Part shown: positions 45,196 through 56,713 of the stretch, one piece after another
Layout of the letters: each line of letters begins with the position of its first letter
Numbering within the stretch: position 1 is the first letter of the stretch
Source: Antitrichia curtipendula
Taxonomy: Eukaryota; Streptophyta; Bryopsida; Hypnales; Leucodontaceae
Length of the DNA: 64,000 bases
Direction of reading: 5' to 3'
Assembly: GCA_951230915.1 (NCBI GenBank)
Contig: OX579637.1
Location: 35,092,001-35,156,000 of the forward strand
Program-made: the position numbers and the translations under genes
The notes under the pieces: generated by a model
What the model was told of the DNA's origin: nothing
The model's database searches: none
What the model saw: the letters and a program-made list of their open reading frames with translations, nothing else

Positions 45196-45880
45196 TTGCA
45201 ATGCTCGTTCCAAAAAATCGGAAAAGGGAAACTTCAGTGGATCCAGTCTACTTGGTTCCTTTTATTCCACAAGGCATTACGGATTCCTCATGCTCTGGTG
45301 TACCAAGCCAAGAGGAACGGCAGGATCAGGCGGCGATGGGGCCTCTCAACCATGCTGGACAAGGCTTCAGCATTAATAAGCCCAAAGCATTTGGAATGAT
45401 GGCACCCAAGCATGCAATAGTATCTGTAGAAGCATTTTGATTATCAGCTAAAGGAGCTGAATTATACACATTAGAAGTATCAGAGTTGTTTGGCACAGAT
45501 GAAGATAAAAAAATTATCGAAGATAAAATTCCTATGGAATATCAAGATATGCAAGAGGCCTTCAATGAACAGGCCTCTAATGAGTTACCCGATCATGGCG
45601 TCTCCGATATGAAAATTGAATTCAAGGAAGGTCAAGGACCACAAAATACAGGCCTAAGCCCCATGTCTTTAGTGGAGTTAGAAGAACTCCGGAAATACTT
45701 GGAGGAGAACTTAGGAAAGGGATGGATTAGGCGGTCCAAGTCTTCAGTTTCCGCCCCCATTGTATTTGCTAAAAAGAAAGATGGAACAATTCAAGTGTGC
45801 GTGGATTATCGAAATCTCAACTGTGTCACAGAACACCAAAAAGTGGTAAAAGAAGTTCTCCGACGATTACAATGACACGG
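45196..45880 (+). pseudogene. Ty3 linker and reverse transcriptase N-terminal part
   Basis: Continues the Ty3 polyprotein after E3. The linker (KPKAFGMMAPKHAIVSVEAF) has a TGA at 45438. The RT finger region follows with FKEGQGPQNTGLSPMS, SSVSAPIVFAKKKDGT and VDYRNLN. Right after NCVTEH the sequence jumps to KVVKEVLRRLQ, which in intact elements lies well beyond the catalytic YxDD motif. The whole active-site segment is therefore deleted, although the reading frame is kept. Confidence 0.75.
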
Positions 45881-46577
45881 TCTTTACACTAAAGCCTCAA
45901 AGTGTCAATTCTATAGTACTTCTGTGGAGTTTCTAGGAATGATCGTCTTGGGAAAAGGACTAGAAATGTATCCTAACAAAGTTCAAGCAATACAAGAATG
46001 GCCATCTTCCAAAACGATAAAAGAGGTCCAAGCATTCTTAGGTTTTGCGAATTTTTATCGTCGGTTTATTTGGAATTACTCCAAAATTATGGTACCACTT
46101 ACGACATTGATACGCAAGGACCAGCAATTCGAATGGACCCCTTCAACACAAGCAGCGTTTAAAGAGCTCTGATCTCGGTTCACTCAAGCCTTGGTATTAT
46201 TACATCCCGATTTTAATCAACCTTTTATCGTGGAAACGGATGTTTCTGACACTGCAACAGAGGGCATCCTCTCACAACATGGAGAAGATGGGCATCTCCA
46301 TCCATGCGCGTATTGTAGCTCCAAGATGATAACAGCTGAACAAAATTATGATATCTACAATAAAGAATTACTCAGCATTGTTTTAGCGTTTCAAGATTGG
46401 CAAGTGTACTTGGAGGGATCCCCACACCAGGTTCGAGTAATTTATGATCACAAAAATCTTGAGCAATTCCTTACTACAAAGCAACTTAATTGCCGGCAAG
46501 CTCGATGGTCTGAAATTCTCTCAGCTTTCGAATTTGTCATCTAGCATAGACCGGGATTACAAAATGGAAGAGCAAAT
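45881..46577 (+). pseudogene. Ty3 reverse transcriptase C-terminus and RNase H
   Basis: In the same frame as the preceding part after a TGA at 45873: HGLYTKASKCQFYSTSVEFL and QAFLGFANFYRRFIWNYSKI (RT thumb/connection), then a TGA at 46170. The RNase H-like domain follows with FIVETDVSDTATEGIL, YNKELLSIVLAFQDWQVYL and HKNLEQFLTTKQLNCRQARW, ending at TAG 46542. RNase H would degrade the RNA of the RNA-DNA hybrid during reverse transcription. Confidence 0.75.
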
Positions 46578-47180
46578 ATGCTGTCTAGGCGGACCAATAT
46601 CCAAAAAGACATTGACGATAATTCCAAGCCTTTATTACGACTAGCAATGTTGTCGAATAGTAATTGGTCAAACCTGTCCAACAACAACCTAATTTTCAAC
46701 ATGTCGTCGCCAATCCAACAACAACCTAATTTTCAACATGTCCAACAACAACCTAATTTTCAAGTTGGCGATGAAGTACTTCTTCGACATGACCATATTT
46801 CTACAACAGCACCTTCTAAAAAATTGGAGTCCAAGTTTTTGGGACCCTTCTCTATCACGGCTAAATTATCAGAGTTAGTATATTAGCTACAACTCCCTAA
46901 AACGCTCCGAATTCATAATGTATTTCACGTATCACTTCTTGAACCATATTGGTAAGATACCATTTCCGCTCGCAAGCAGCAACCTCCACCACCAGTGGTG
47001 ACACCGGCAGGGGATATTGAATGGGAAATTCGCAGTATATTAGACTCTCGATTCAACGGTTGGGGGAGAAAACTTCAATACTTGGTTTCATGGCAAGGTT
47101 ATGGACAAGACCAAAATTCATGGGAACCTGTAGGCTATTTGCAGAATGCTCCTAAAGCTATTAAGAAGTTTCATCATTGA
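46578..47180 (+). pseudogene. Ty3 integrase C-terminus and chromodomain
   Basis: Only the end of the integrase region survives (QVGDEVLLRHDHIS, LGPFSITAKL). It is preceded by a triplicated CAACCTAATTTTCAACATGT motif that fills the place of the deleted catalytic core. After a TAG (46884) and a TAA a chromodomain follows: WEIRSILDSRFNGWGRKLQY and LVSWQGYGQDQNSWEP. Chromodomains direct chromovirus integration to methylated histone H3, and this one marks the element as a chromovirus. Confidence 0.8.
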
Positions 47181-47212
47181 CACCCTAACGCCCTGGGACC
47201 ACATAATAGAAC

Positions 47213-47465
47213 CTCGAAGGGGGGGTAATGTTATGACTTTGTCATACATCTGGACTACGTAATACGTAATGCTAAGAGGGGGATTAGGAGGGACAGTTAC
47301 GGCGGTTAGCTTGAGGATGCTCCTCGTCTCCTTAAAGGCTAGTGAGAGGGCTGTGTCTCTCACCTCAAATTCTATTAATATCATGCACTGTTGCAGACTC
47401 ATATTCCCTTGCTCGTAGTGTGATTCTCTAGTGAGTCATTGATGGTTATATAGTCTGATTAATTG
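47213..47465 (+). repeat. Polypurine tract and partial 3' LTR
   Basis: The purine run CGAAGGGGGGGTA is followed by TGTTATGACTTTGTCAT, a typical LTR start. The LTR-like sequence seems to run to about 47465. No matching 5' LTR was identified, so its right end is uncertain. About 60 bp at 47520-47583 (AAGGTGAAGCTGGAGCGTTG ...) match the leader at 39717-39775, suggesting the start of a second element copy. Confidence 0.5.
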
Positions 47466-47844
47466 CTTGATGTTCCGAGTGAAGAGGAGGAACTATGGCA
47501 GGACGGAACGTGGGACTAGGACGCAGGGAGTTGAAAGGTGAAGCTGGAGCGTTGACAGGAGATTCGAGGCAGGTTCTGACAAGCAGGTCGTTGTCACCGC
47601 CACTGTCCAACAAGTCCTCCCCACCCAACCATCAGACGCTTTGTCCTTGGAATCCTGTGATCCCTCCGGACTACTAGGAAGAGAAAGCAATTCCCCTGCC
47701 GTTGACGGGGACATGGAAACCAACACCGGAGCTTCCACGTACAGTGGTTGCAAGGACTGTGCTGAGTATGGCGAATTTGTACGTAGTAGTATAATCTATA
47801 CAATTGCACGAGTCATAAACAAACAAGTATTAGACAATAGGGCA

Positions 47845-48040
47845 TACGGAAAGATAGCCTCGACTCAAGGATAAAAGGTAACGTCGCCAGTCATCATCCC
47901 TCATTACATATTGGACACCAATGCAACACATGAACAGTTTAGCCTCAATTCAAGGATAAATGGCAATCTCTTTGGTAACTAGCACTCATACATTCATAAA
48001 TGGCGTTCAACGAGATGAAGGAAGTTATCATCGAGTCGAG
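47845..48040. repeat. Weak TCGA-type palindrome words, 3' side of the ParB-like gene
   Basis: AGCCTCGACTCAAGGATAAA, AGCCTCAATTCAAGGATAAA and ATCGAGTCGAGGATAG. They are degraded relatives of the TACCCTCGACACGAGGGTA palindrome found upstream of the gene. Confidence 0.4.
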
Positions 48041-48129
48041 GATAGACATACCTTTGCTGCCATGGCGCTCTTGGCCCCTGCAAAAATGCCCAAGACATTT
48101 TCGTTTTGGACAGCAAAGCATTGCAGGAT

Positions 48130-51030
48130 CTAAAGGTAAAACTCCATCCGCAATTTGCTTGCGTAGATCCTCAACTTGGCCTCGTTGTTGTCTTTCGCCT
48201 CGCTGTAGTACAGAATATCGGGAGGGCGATATTCTGTCTCCACCCTGTCGCGGACAGCATCCGCATTTTCGTCTCCTCTATTAAAGAGGAATAGCATACG
48301 CACGTCCGGGGACATTCTCAAGTGATTAGACACATTGTCTAAGCGCTCTGCCCTTGATGGGACATACACAGACTTCACGACATTGTAATCCGGCATGTCC
48401 ACTGCCGCGAAGTTGAGTGCGGCTTCAAAGTCCTTGACACCGCCTGGAATCCAGAGCCAGACACTGGCCTCCATGGCATCTGGCTCTAGTTTTGTAGCCA
48501 TGAACTCAAGAAACGGCTAAAGACTCGATGTGTTCTCGTGTACAGCTGGCCTTTCCATATCTCGAACGTCCAGAATGGCAAGTCTGAGGGAATGGTTAAC
48601 GTATGTGTACATCTGCGTTTCCACTAGCACTCACACGCGCGCATCCAGGCCACAGAACTCGTACCCTCCAGATTGTTCACCAAGTCGGTATTTCGACTTC
48701 ATGAACCTCTGGAACGTTGTGGCCTCATCCAAGAACTTGTCGCCAAGGTCTTTTGCCCTCTTTAACTTAGCATCGTTCGTTAGGTGTTTACTGAAAAACG
48801 ACGGCTTCGGATACAAGAGGAGAAAATTCCATGTCGCGGATGAGAATAGGTGCCTCTTCTTCCAGGACCTCCAGACATCGAGGATGGTGTCATTATTCTC
48901 GGTGCGTAGTTTGAGACCGGGTTTGACTGACATCATTTCCTCGTGGATGATTTTCTTCTTCTTCCTGCGCTCAACCTAGTCTTGTGCCGTCTGATTGTCT
49001 GGCACAAGAAACTTTGTCTTCTCGATCGATACTTTGGGGTGTTTGTGTCGGTGGTCCTCGGTTAAATTTAGCAAATGCTTGGCGAAGACCTCCAGGTCGC
49101 GGTCCCTAAAGTGACCAATATGCTTGAAGAATTCCCTCTTCAACGCAAATGACTTTCGACTGAAGTCATCCATGTCCCGGAAGAGCTGACGAGTGACTGG
49201 TTCGACGACCTCGCCCTCTAGGTACTTGGTGAGAAAATCCTTCCAGAGCTTCCAGATATCATCTCGCAGCGTGATGAGCTTAATCTCGCTCTTTAGGTCC
49301 AAGGGGGACTTTATATTCTTCCCTTCCTTCTCAGGGTTGATATTCTGAAATCGCTTCACAAATGCATCCGTGAAGCTCTGCAACACCATCCACACCGTGA
49401 CATTAGAACACCTCACTTACCTTTGTCTCGAGGCTAATCAAGCATCTATTGCTAATTACATGAATGACCAACTTTGTACTCTGCAGCATATCAGTATTAC
49501 GTTGCATGCACGACCCAAGCACAAAACAATAATATTACCCTCGACACGAGGGTAATGGTTTAGGGATGTAGTCTATCTTCCACTTGGCCTCACTAAGGAC
49601 AGATGCATTCCTCCTCTTCACGGGATCCACAGCCGCAAGGGTCGGTCGAAGGCAGTTGATCCAGACGTTCCGGGAGCTAATGACTTGGCTACTCTACGTC
49701 GGTTGAGCATGATCAAGGTGATTCGTCGAGTTGTAGAACTGAGAAATGTTAACCAACTTCAACGCGTCTAGGGTCCAGACAATGTAGGCTTCCCATGTCC
49801 TGAGTTCCTTATGACGTTGCTCGCTGCACTTTTCTGTCTGCAGGTCCTTGGAAGCTTGCACACTATGCTGACCGTTGATGATCATGAACTTCCCTTTTTT
49901 GATGTCCTCCCACGTCTGCGGCGGCTCCTTGAGCAAGCGGTTTTAATTGTCCATCGGGATCAAGCAAAGCCGTTGTTGTTCTTTGATGTAACCCAGAGCG
50001 ATCAAGTTGCGCTTCACGGACTCCGTAATCTTGTCCTCCATTCCCCGAATGACGTACTCGTCTCTTGCTTTCATGCACTGGTTGATGTGCACAATTTTGG
50101 GATCTTCTCCTAGTACATAGCAGGCTCGGTGATCTGCCCAGAAGTTGCGCTGAATAAGCCCGAACTTATCTACTACATCCATTGGAGCCTCGGAGTCTGA
50201 GGTCTATGCAATGTTCGTTAGAGCTGACCTCGAAATGCCGGTAGCCGCAGCAGCCCTCGATTTTCAACGCTTGTTTGTCCCTCAGCTGCCGCGGCACCTC
50301 CCGACTGAGTCTTGGTGTGTTTCCGAGAATCTGATTGAACCTGCCCCTATCCGCTTGCGCCGCTACCGGACCTTGGCGGTGCTAACAAGCTTCTTTTTGC
50401 ACCTGCAAGCTCTTTCTGCTTCTTCCGCTGCGATCCAAGTTGTGGGCGGGGCTTTACGATCTTTACAGCGTGTTTATCCAACGCAATCCAGATGTGTAGG
50501 ATTCTTCGGGCCATAGTCGTAGGCGGGCCTTCTAACCAGGGCATGTATTTCGCCGTTTTGAATGTGTGGATCAGGTGGTCAACCTTTGCATCCTCCAAGA
50601 ATCTTTTAATCTCCTGCATGTCAAACCTGGCTCCTGTGCCGACTCCGTCCACAACTATGGAGTGCATGTGATCTCCATCACTATCAATTTCATTTACCTC
50701 CTACAGCACGATTACGATGTACCGTTGGCGGACGCACTCAATGCGCGACACCTTCTGTTGTGGGTGCCAGACGAAGAAGTTCCTTGTAGTCATTGTTTGG
50801 TAATGGAGGTGGACGAAGTCCTGAAACCGGCTTATACCGAACGACCACTTGGGGACATTTGCACGAAATTGCCAGAGTTTCCCGCAGGACTCCTCGTCGT
50901 TGTAAAGGAACGGCTTGCCCTCGACGGGATTGTCGAATGGTTTCATGAAGTGATGTGTCATTTTGTAGTCGTAGTTGTCATCTCCTACCATCTTCAGGTA
51001 GTAGTTCCTGCGGAACCAATGCGGTATTAG
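48130..51030 (-). pseudogene. ParB-like domain pseudogene
   Basis: Minus-strand relic. The frame from about 51030 to 50347 (TAG near 50700) reads KWSFGISRFQDFVHLHYQ and WLEGPPTTMARRILHIWIAL. A second frame (about 50182-49560, stops near 49942 and 49694) has HINQCMKARDEYVIRGMEDK, NLIALGYIKEQQRLCLIPMD and MIINGQHSVQASKDLQ. The last resembles the GxHR-type motif of the ParB/sulfiredoxin nuclease-like fold. The first frame resumes from an AG acceptor-like site at 49377 to 48130 with three stops and no frameshift (LWKDFLTKYLEGEVVEPV, LDVWRSWKKRHLFSSATWNF). The ParB assignment rests on one motif plus its general context, so it is tentative. Upstream lies a palindrome array like that of the DUF7869 gene. 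Confidence 0.4.
49534..49556. repeat. Perfect palindrome, arms of 10 bp, loop ACA
   Basis: ATTACCCTCG, ACA, CGAGGGTAAT. This perfect member of the palindrome family lies inside the ParB-like pseudogene, in a stretch between readable frames that may be an intron. Confidence 0.7.
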
Positions 51031-51875
51031 TTTACCCTTGACTCGAGGCTATTGTCTATGTAAACAAACGTGACATCCATCCACGTGCTCATTCCAGTCT
51101 ATAATTCGATAGTTGTTTTCCTTCGACTTAAGGGTATATCATTCTTCTTAATGTACCTTGCTATTGTGATTTGCTTGCGAGGTTCTCGTCACGCTACTGG
51201 ATTATGATACATCGATTGTTTATTACTTTACGCTGGCCGTTGCGTTGTGGTTCATAGCAATTCAATTGCCTTAGACATGTGTATCATGTTATCGTTGTGT
51301 GTTGTCAGAGGGGATGTCTTAGATATACTAACACGGACCGCCTGGGATCCTCGAATTGCTTATTCGACTTGGTCGCTACAGATTACCTTCGAATCGAGGG
51401 TAATCGAGTGGTTGCTGTGATATTCTAGGGGTGACGTTCATTCAGGTGCGGATTATGCACGGCTTGGCTGTACTACCCTCGACACGAGGGTAATCTGGTT
51501 TGGCTGACATTTAGCTACTGCAAGATGCGGCCACTGACTGTGTCAATTATGTTTAGCCGTGGCTATAATTAGCTTTGGCTCGAGGATAACTAGAAGAGTC
51601 GTATGTACATGTTACCCTCGACTTGAAGCTAATCGGAATATTCTTGTGGTATCTGGAGGATTGTGTTGTCTCAGATTAGGATTTTGCTCTGTTTGACTGT
51701 ATTACCTTCGGAACAAAGGTAAACTAGTTCGGCTGAACACTGACTTCTGCTAGGCGTTCAGGATACATATGTTGTTGGTAGTGTCAACTTTAGCAACTGA
51801 TTGACATAATTAGCTTCGGCTCGAGGCTAATTATCGTCGGGTCGAGGGTAATTAGCCTTGAGCCGAAGGTTTAGA
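51025..51875. repeat. Palindrome array upstream of the ParB-like gene
   Basis: At least eight dispersed copies of a short palindrome, in perfect or degraded form: TTACCCTTGACTCGAGGCT (51029), ATTACCTTCGAATCGAGGGT (51383), TACCCTCGACACGAGGGTA (51474-51492), TTACCCTCGACTTGAAGCT (51631), ATTACCTTCGGAACAAAGGT (51700), and a pair near 51810-51868 of the AGCTTCGGCTCGAGGCTAAT type. Spacing is irregular (about 60-350 bp). Confidence 0.7.
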
Positions 51876-52719
51876 ATGGATAGATAATGTTTGCATTTTT
51901 ATAAGTGAATTCTAGTGCATAAACCCTAAGGCTTAAACCCTGAATCCCAAAGTATATACTGTAGAATTGATTACCTCCAAACTCAGTTGCTCAATGTTCC
52001 TGGGAAAGCTTTGAATTCAACTTCAAGGTCGAGAATGAGACCTACAATCACAGGAATACAACGTCATTGCATTTTAAAAGAAGACACCTTCATGAATCAA
52101 TGAGGAGATTCAATGTAGAAAACGAACAACATAATACTACTCTTCATGTGCTATGAATGTGCCCAAGACTCTAATTTCTTAAACCCTGCTCTCATGATAA
52201 TCAATCCAAAACTAATCCAGAACTAGTGAACCCAAAACAGTGCTCAAACGTGATAAAAAAACTACATTAGAAAACAAGGTGACAAACAAAGTTATGAAGT
52301 AATGACTAAACCGCACGAAAATGCTAAATTGAAGAGAATACCTACGCAGGTACAACTAAGAGGAGAATTCCAACTGAAGAAATCACCAAAATACAACTTC
52401 AAAGAGTAGCACCGCAACTGGAACTGCAATTCAGAACACCAATCCCCGCAGTGCAAACTCCAAGAGACAACCGGAATCGTGAACCGCTCACCGCTCACGC
52501 ACACAACACAAGCTGACACCAAACTTCTCTCAAGCACCAAAACGTACGCCACTACCTACACCGCCAAGTTCACACCGCCATGCTCTCACGCACAACGCTC
52601 TCACCCACAACACTCTCACGAACAAGCAATCGCAAAACAAGATGAAGCACAAGGGAGGAAGAAGCAAACGCAAGGAAAAAAAATAATGAAATCGGCAGAT
52701 GTGACGCGGAAGAAGGTGT
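51876..52719. other. Intergenic DNA, no gene seen
   Basis: No supportable gene. Short open frames on both strands near 52290-52720 overlap one another and carry no motif. Confidence 0.4.
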
Positions 52720-53110
52720 AGCGCGAGGCAGAGGAGGGCGCACCATAAGGCGAAGGAGGGCGCACCGTAAGGCGAAGGAGGGCGCAGCGCAATGCGGAAG
52801 AAGCAAACGTAGGGCGTGGCACGAGGGGGAGGGAAACGGCGGGTGCAGCGCGAGGTGGAGGAGGGAAATGCAAGGGCGCAGCGTGGGGAGGGAGATGGCC
52901 TCCCAAACTAGGCCCGAGCCGCCAAACCTACTTCGGGGCAAGTGCGACGGTTCCGGACCTGCAACGGCCCCCCCCCGGCCTCCGAATATGCCTCAGCCAA
53001 AGCCGGACCTGCTCCTTTGGTTCCAAACCTGCGCTGAACCAAACCCCAAGCCTCGAAACTTGGCTTGTGCCCCTCCAAACCTACTGCTTTGGTCCCAAAC
53101 CTCAAAGAAA
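52720..53110. repeat. GC-rich array A12, word AAGGCGAAGGAGGGCGCA, no adjacent gene
   Basis: Three tandem units near 52730-52795 of AAGGCGAAGGAGGGCGCACC, then GCGCGAGG/GGGCGCAGCG words. A second part (52905-53110) repeats CCAAACCT(A/G)C with CTTTGGT(T/C)CCAAACCT. A TATATTAAAT follows at about 53120. No gene is found for 2.5 kb downstream. Confidence 0.55.
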
Positions 53111-53584
53111 CCTCCCCAAGCCTATATTAAATTGAAAAATTTTAGGAAAACAAAGTGCAAAAGAAAATATTTGTTTTTTTAAGTTTTACTTTCATTGTAA
53201 AACTCTTGGTGTCTTCATGGTCCAAATTTTTGAAGTTTTTTAATATATATTCTTTCATACTAATGTAGATAATACAAGTTTTTAAACTTTGATAATATAT
53301 TGAAGCAAAAAATTATAAAGCTTCCCGCTTTTTCGCAGTGAATAAGCTAATCTACATGTGTTTTGAGGTAATAAAAGTCTAAATCATACAATTCACTGCA
53401 TAGAATTGAATTCACGAAATTAAAGTAATAGAATTTCAAGTCAAATAAATTAATTTTAAAACCAACTACAATACAATAAAATGTAGAAGTTCGAAATATC
53501 TTCAAGTATGTGAATAAAAATAAAAACTTAATTTTTAGGTCATTTCAATCCATCCCTACAGAATGCAATAAAAAGAAATAATAA
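53111..53584. other. AT-rich intergenic DNA, no gene seen
   Basis: AT-rich sequence between array A12 and the 177-bp repeat. Nothing supportable. Confidence 0.35.
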
Positions 53585-54300
53585 AAGCGAACCTATACTT
53601 TAATGGTATCAAAGATCAAATGTCATAGAGTTCTATTTTGAAAGCGACTTGAACCAAATCTTACAAGTTGGAAATACCCTCAAGTATTTGAATGTTCACA
53701 AATATTAATTTGATTTGTAATTGCAATCCACCCCCACGTGAATAAAAAAAATTGGATTAAAAACAAACCTGTACTTTAATGGTATCAAAGATTAAATGTC
53801 ATAGAATTCTATTTTGAAAGCGACTTGAACCAAATCGTACAAGTTGGAAATACCCTCAAGTATTTGAATGTCCACAAATATTAATTTGATTTGTAAATCC
53901 TTTCAACCCGCACGTGAATAAAAAAAATATAGAGTAAGGTCAAACCTGTACTTTAATGGTGTCAAAGATCAAATGTCATAGAATTTCATTTTGAAAGCGA
54001 CTTGAACCAAATCGTACAAGTTGGAAATACCCTCAAGTATTTGAATGTCCACAAATATTAATTTGATTTGTAAATCCTTTCAACCCGCACGTGAATAAAA
54101 AAAATATAGAGTAAGGTCAAACCTGTACTTTAATGGTGTCAAAGATCAAATGTCATAGAATTTCATTTTGAAAGCAACTTGAACCAAATCGTACAAGTTG
54201 GAAATACCCTCAAGTATTTGAATGCCCACAAATATTAGTTTGATTTGTAATTGCAATCCACCCGCACATGAATAAAAAAAAATTGGAAGAATAAAAGTGA
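53585..54300. repeat. Satellite-like tandem repeat, 177-bp unit, four copies
   Basis: The block ACCTGTACTTTAATGGT recurs at 53591 (as ACCTATAC), 53767, 53944 and 54121, a period of 176-177 bp. Units also share AAATGTCATAGAATT, GACTTGAACCAAATCGTACA and TACCCTCAAGTATTTGAATG. Units 2-4 are very similar; the first is more diverged. Confidence 0.85.
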
Positions 54301-55914
54301 CCTTTTTAAGACCTGAATGGCTGCCAATATTAAATGTCATAGAAATTGATGTGACAATAATTAGTGACATTCAAATTGGAGTATCTTTGGATTAATTTGG
54401 TAATGTCATGCATTCATATGGATGGGCTCACTTTGATTTTTAAAACCCAAAACTCGAATTTTTTCTAAGTGTAAGCAAGTTAGTTTTAATAAAAAAAAAT
54501 CAATATGAAAGTGGGATTTGTTTTAAAAGTTACCAAAGATAGATTTTCACGTTTTTTTTTCTTGTAAGCCTATGCTTTGAAGTTGAATGACATTGAATTT
54601 GAAAATGAGAGAGGATGTTTTCTCAAAATTTAAACAAATTCATTGGAACCTTTCTTTTGTTAGAGATTGAAATGTTAATGGGGATTTGTGAAAAAGGTCC
54701 ACAAGTTGATTTACATGTGGACCTTTGTTTGGGGAACGTTAGTTTGTAGCTATTTAGCACTTTTAAATATAGTTCCACTGTAGTCAATAAAATTATTACC
54801 CTCCTATCTTGTGCACATTTTCTTAAAAAGTACCTTATGTATCTAATTAAAAAAAATAATAGGCGCCTGTTTTTGGGGAGGCAGACACTAAAGCCTATAA
54901 TCGAACTCATGAACCCTACATTCTAAAACATGAACTCTAAACATCTACTAAATTTGAGAGTCCCTTTATTTGAGACATAAAGAATTTGAAATATTCTACA
55001 GTAAAAAAAATAGCCAACATGTGTAAAAAGAATTCTAAATTCGCATGAACTTCAGAAAATCTTTTGGACACAATCCAATTAAATTGATTTAAACTTGTAA
55101 GGTAAGACTAAGATTCCAAAGTGGTACGGGCTTTAAAATGGTGCCCTACCTTTTAAGTGTGCATTGTCTGTACATGTTTATTTTTCATAACCCTCATAAA
55201 TGTACAGATACTATACATTTTACAGAGGCGACTTTGGAGCCCTATGCCCGTTCAACTTCAAAATTCCGTAACTCATTTCGAAAAGCTAAAAAAAATGTGA
55301 AGCGACTTCGATTATATGCCAAATCCACTTCCCGTTTAGGTAAAGTTTACTGAAAAATATTCAAGGATTTATTTGTTCCCAAAATTCAATTACAGACCTT
55401 AGGTGGGCGGTTTATGGACCTGCTATCTTAGTCATATATAGAATGACTACGCTCTCACTAAAAGCGGCCATAGAATGTGGAACCTTTGTTCCATCATGCC
55501 GAGTGCGCATAATCTTTCGAAAAGGCACTCCCAAAATAGTGGTGGGAGAAGTCTCCCCTGGAACGCGGCTCCTTTTCTTTTTTTGCAACGGAATATAAGG
55601 GAAAGGCGTGCATGATCTGGAAAAGCACAGACTGCGCGCGAAATTGGAGTCCATTTGAATTCAAGAATGTGGGATGCTATTTTTCCCGCGTCTTCTTCCC
55701 TCTAGCTTGCAGCTTAGCTCAAGACGCTCATAGTGATGGAGGCGTTTTGCAGTCATTCTCGTACTTGCTGTTGTTTCTTCTCCGCCTGACTAGATGAATT
55801 CTTCTACTTTGTGGTAATCTGAGAATGCGCCTTACATTGTATGTTTGCAGCATTGTCAATATCATTCATGTATTGTACCGACTTTTACGCCGCGAATCTT
55901 GGAGCTAGGTTACA
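54301..55914. other. Intergenic DNA, no gene seen
   Basis: AT-rich up to about 55100, then of mixed composition. Open frames of 60-95 codons occur on both strands but none has a recognisable motif or a paralogue in the window. Confidence 0.35.
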
Positions 55915-56440
55915 AATTCCACATTACCTTCGAGTTGAAGGTAATGCAGGTGTAGCATTGAACTATCACCGTTCACCCTCGAGTCGAAGATATGGTGAGG
56001 AAGTAGAGTGTAGTCGTCGAAATCCATAGTATGCTAGATTTACCTTCGACACAAAGGTAATAAATGGATGTTGCAATTATGCTATATATATTTGGGTCAC
56101 AATTGTATATTAAGTATGACACTGGAAATCGAGAATCCTGATATTAGGGTTAGGTTTGTCTGCTAATTTTACTTCTACCCGAGGGTAGTTTGATGACTAT
56201 TATTTTTTATCTTTAAACGAGGTCGGTTTGGAGAGGTATCTTCATGGAAATGTCGTGGTTTAGTAATTTGTATGGTTTGGTTTAATGGCATGGTAATTTA
56301 TCTTTGGATCAAGGGTAAATGCTCAATGTTAATGAGTGTGAATGACCTCTACTATGATGTTGGTATGTGATCCTGGAATATATTCTTTTGGTGGTTTAGT
56401 AGCGTTCCGTAGTAATGGTGAATTTACCTTTGATATGAAG
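55915..56440. repeat. Palindrome array upstream of the DUF7869-type gene
   Basis: Copies of the TACCTTCGA palindrome family: ATTACCTTCGAGTTGAAGGT (55924), CACCCTCGAGTCGAAGATAT (55974), TTTACCTTCGACACAAAGGT (56039), CTACCCGAGGGTAG (about 56175), a degraded copy near 56300 and TTTACCTTTGATATGAAGGT (about 56423). This is the same family as the array before the ParB-like gene. Confidence 0.65.
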
Positions 56441-56713
56441 GTAAGTCGGTGTTGGCTTCTTACTATAGTACTGAATAAGCCTTCCGATTCTAGATCAAGT
56501 TTGTGAGTCCTGATGTGTGGGCTAGATCTGGCTATACTTATTATTGCAGTGGCCGTGCTAAATGAAAGGATTGATGAGTGAAATGTGATTACGTTATGAC
56601 TGTATAGGGTTAATACGACAAGTACACTTTCTTGGTCGTATGTTCCTGTCGATATCAGGTATTTTCTTGTCGAAGATGAGTACCATGAAATCATCGTTAC
56701 TTGGAGGCTTCCA

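Larger units (their letters stand above)
39690..47465 (+). mobile_element. Ty3 chromovirus-like LTR retrotransposon, rearranged
   Basis: Recognisable order: leader and gag start (39690-40177), an inserted WCHIDK-type promoter fragment (40178-40283), gag and protease (40284 to about 41820), element E3 inside, then linker, reverse transcriptase remnant, RNase H and chromodomain (about 45196-47180), a polypurine tract and part of a 3' LTR. The RT active-site segment and the integrase core are deleted. I did not find an intact 5' LTR. Confidence 0.7.

Noticed and set aside
49370..49560. A defined intron in the ParB-like gene
   Set aside because: The acceptor-like TTGCAG at 49378-49383 fits the downstream frame, but no donor of matching phase could be chosen with confidence.
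50211..51030. Plus-strand open frames of 100-150 codons
   Set aside because: They lie opposite the ParB-like pseudogene, whose minus-strand reading has coherent motifs. The plus frames are shadows.
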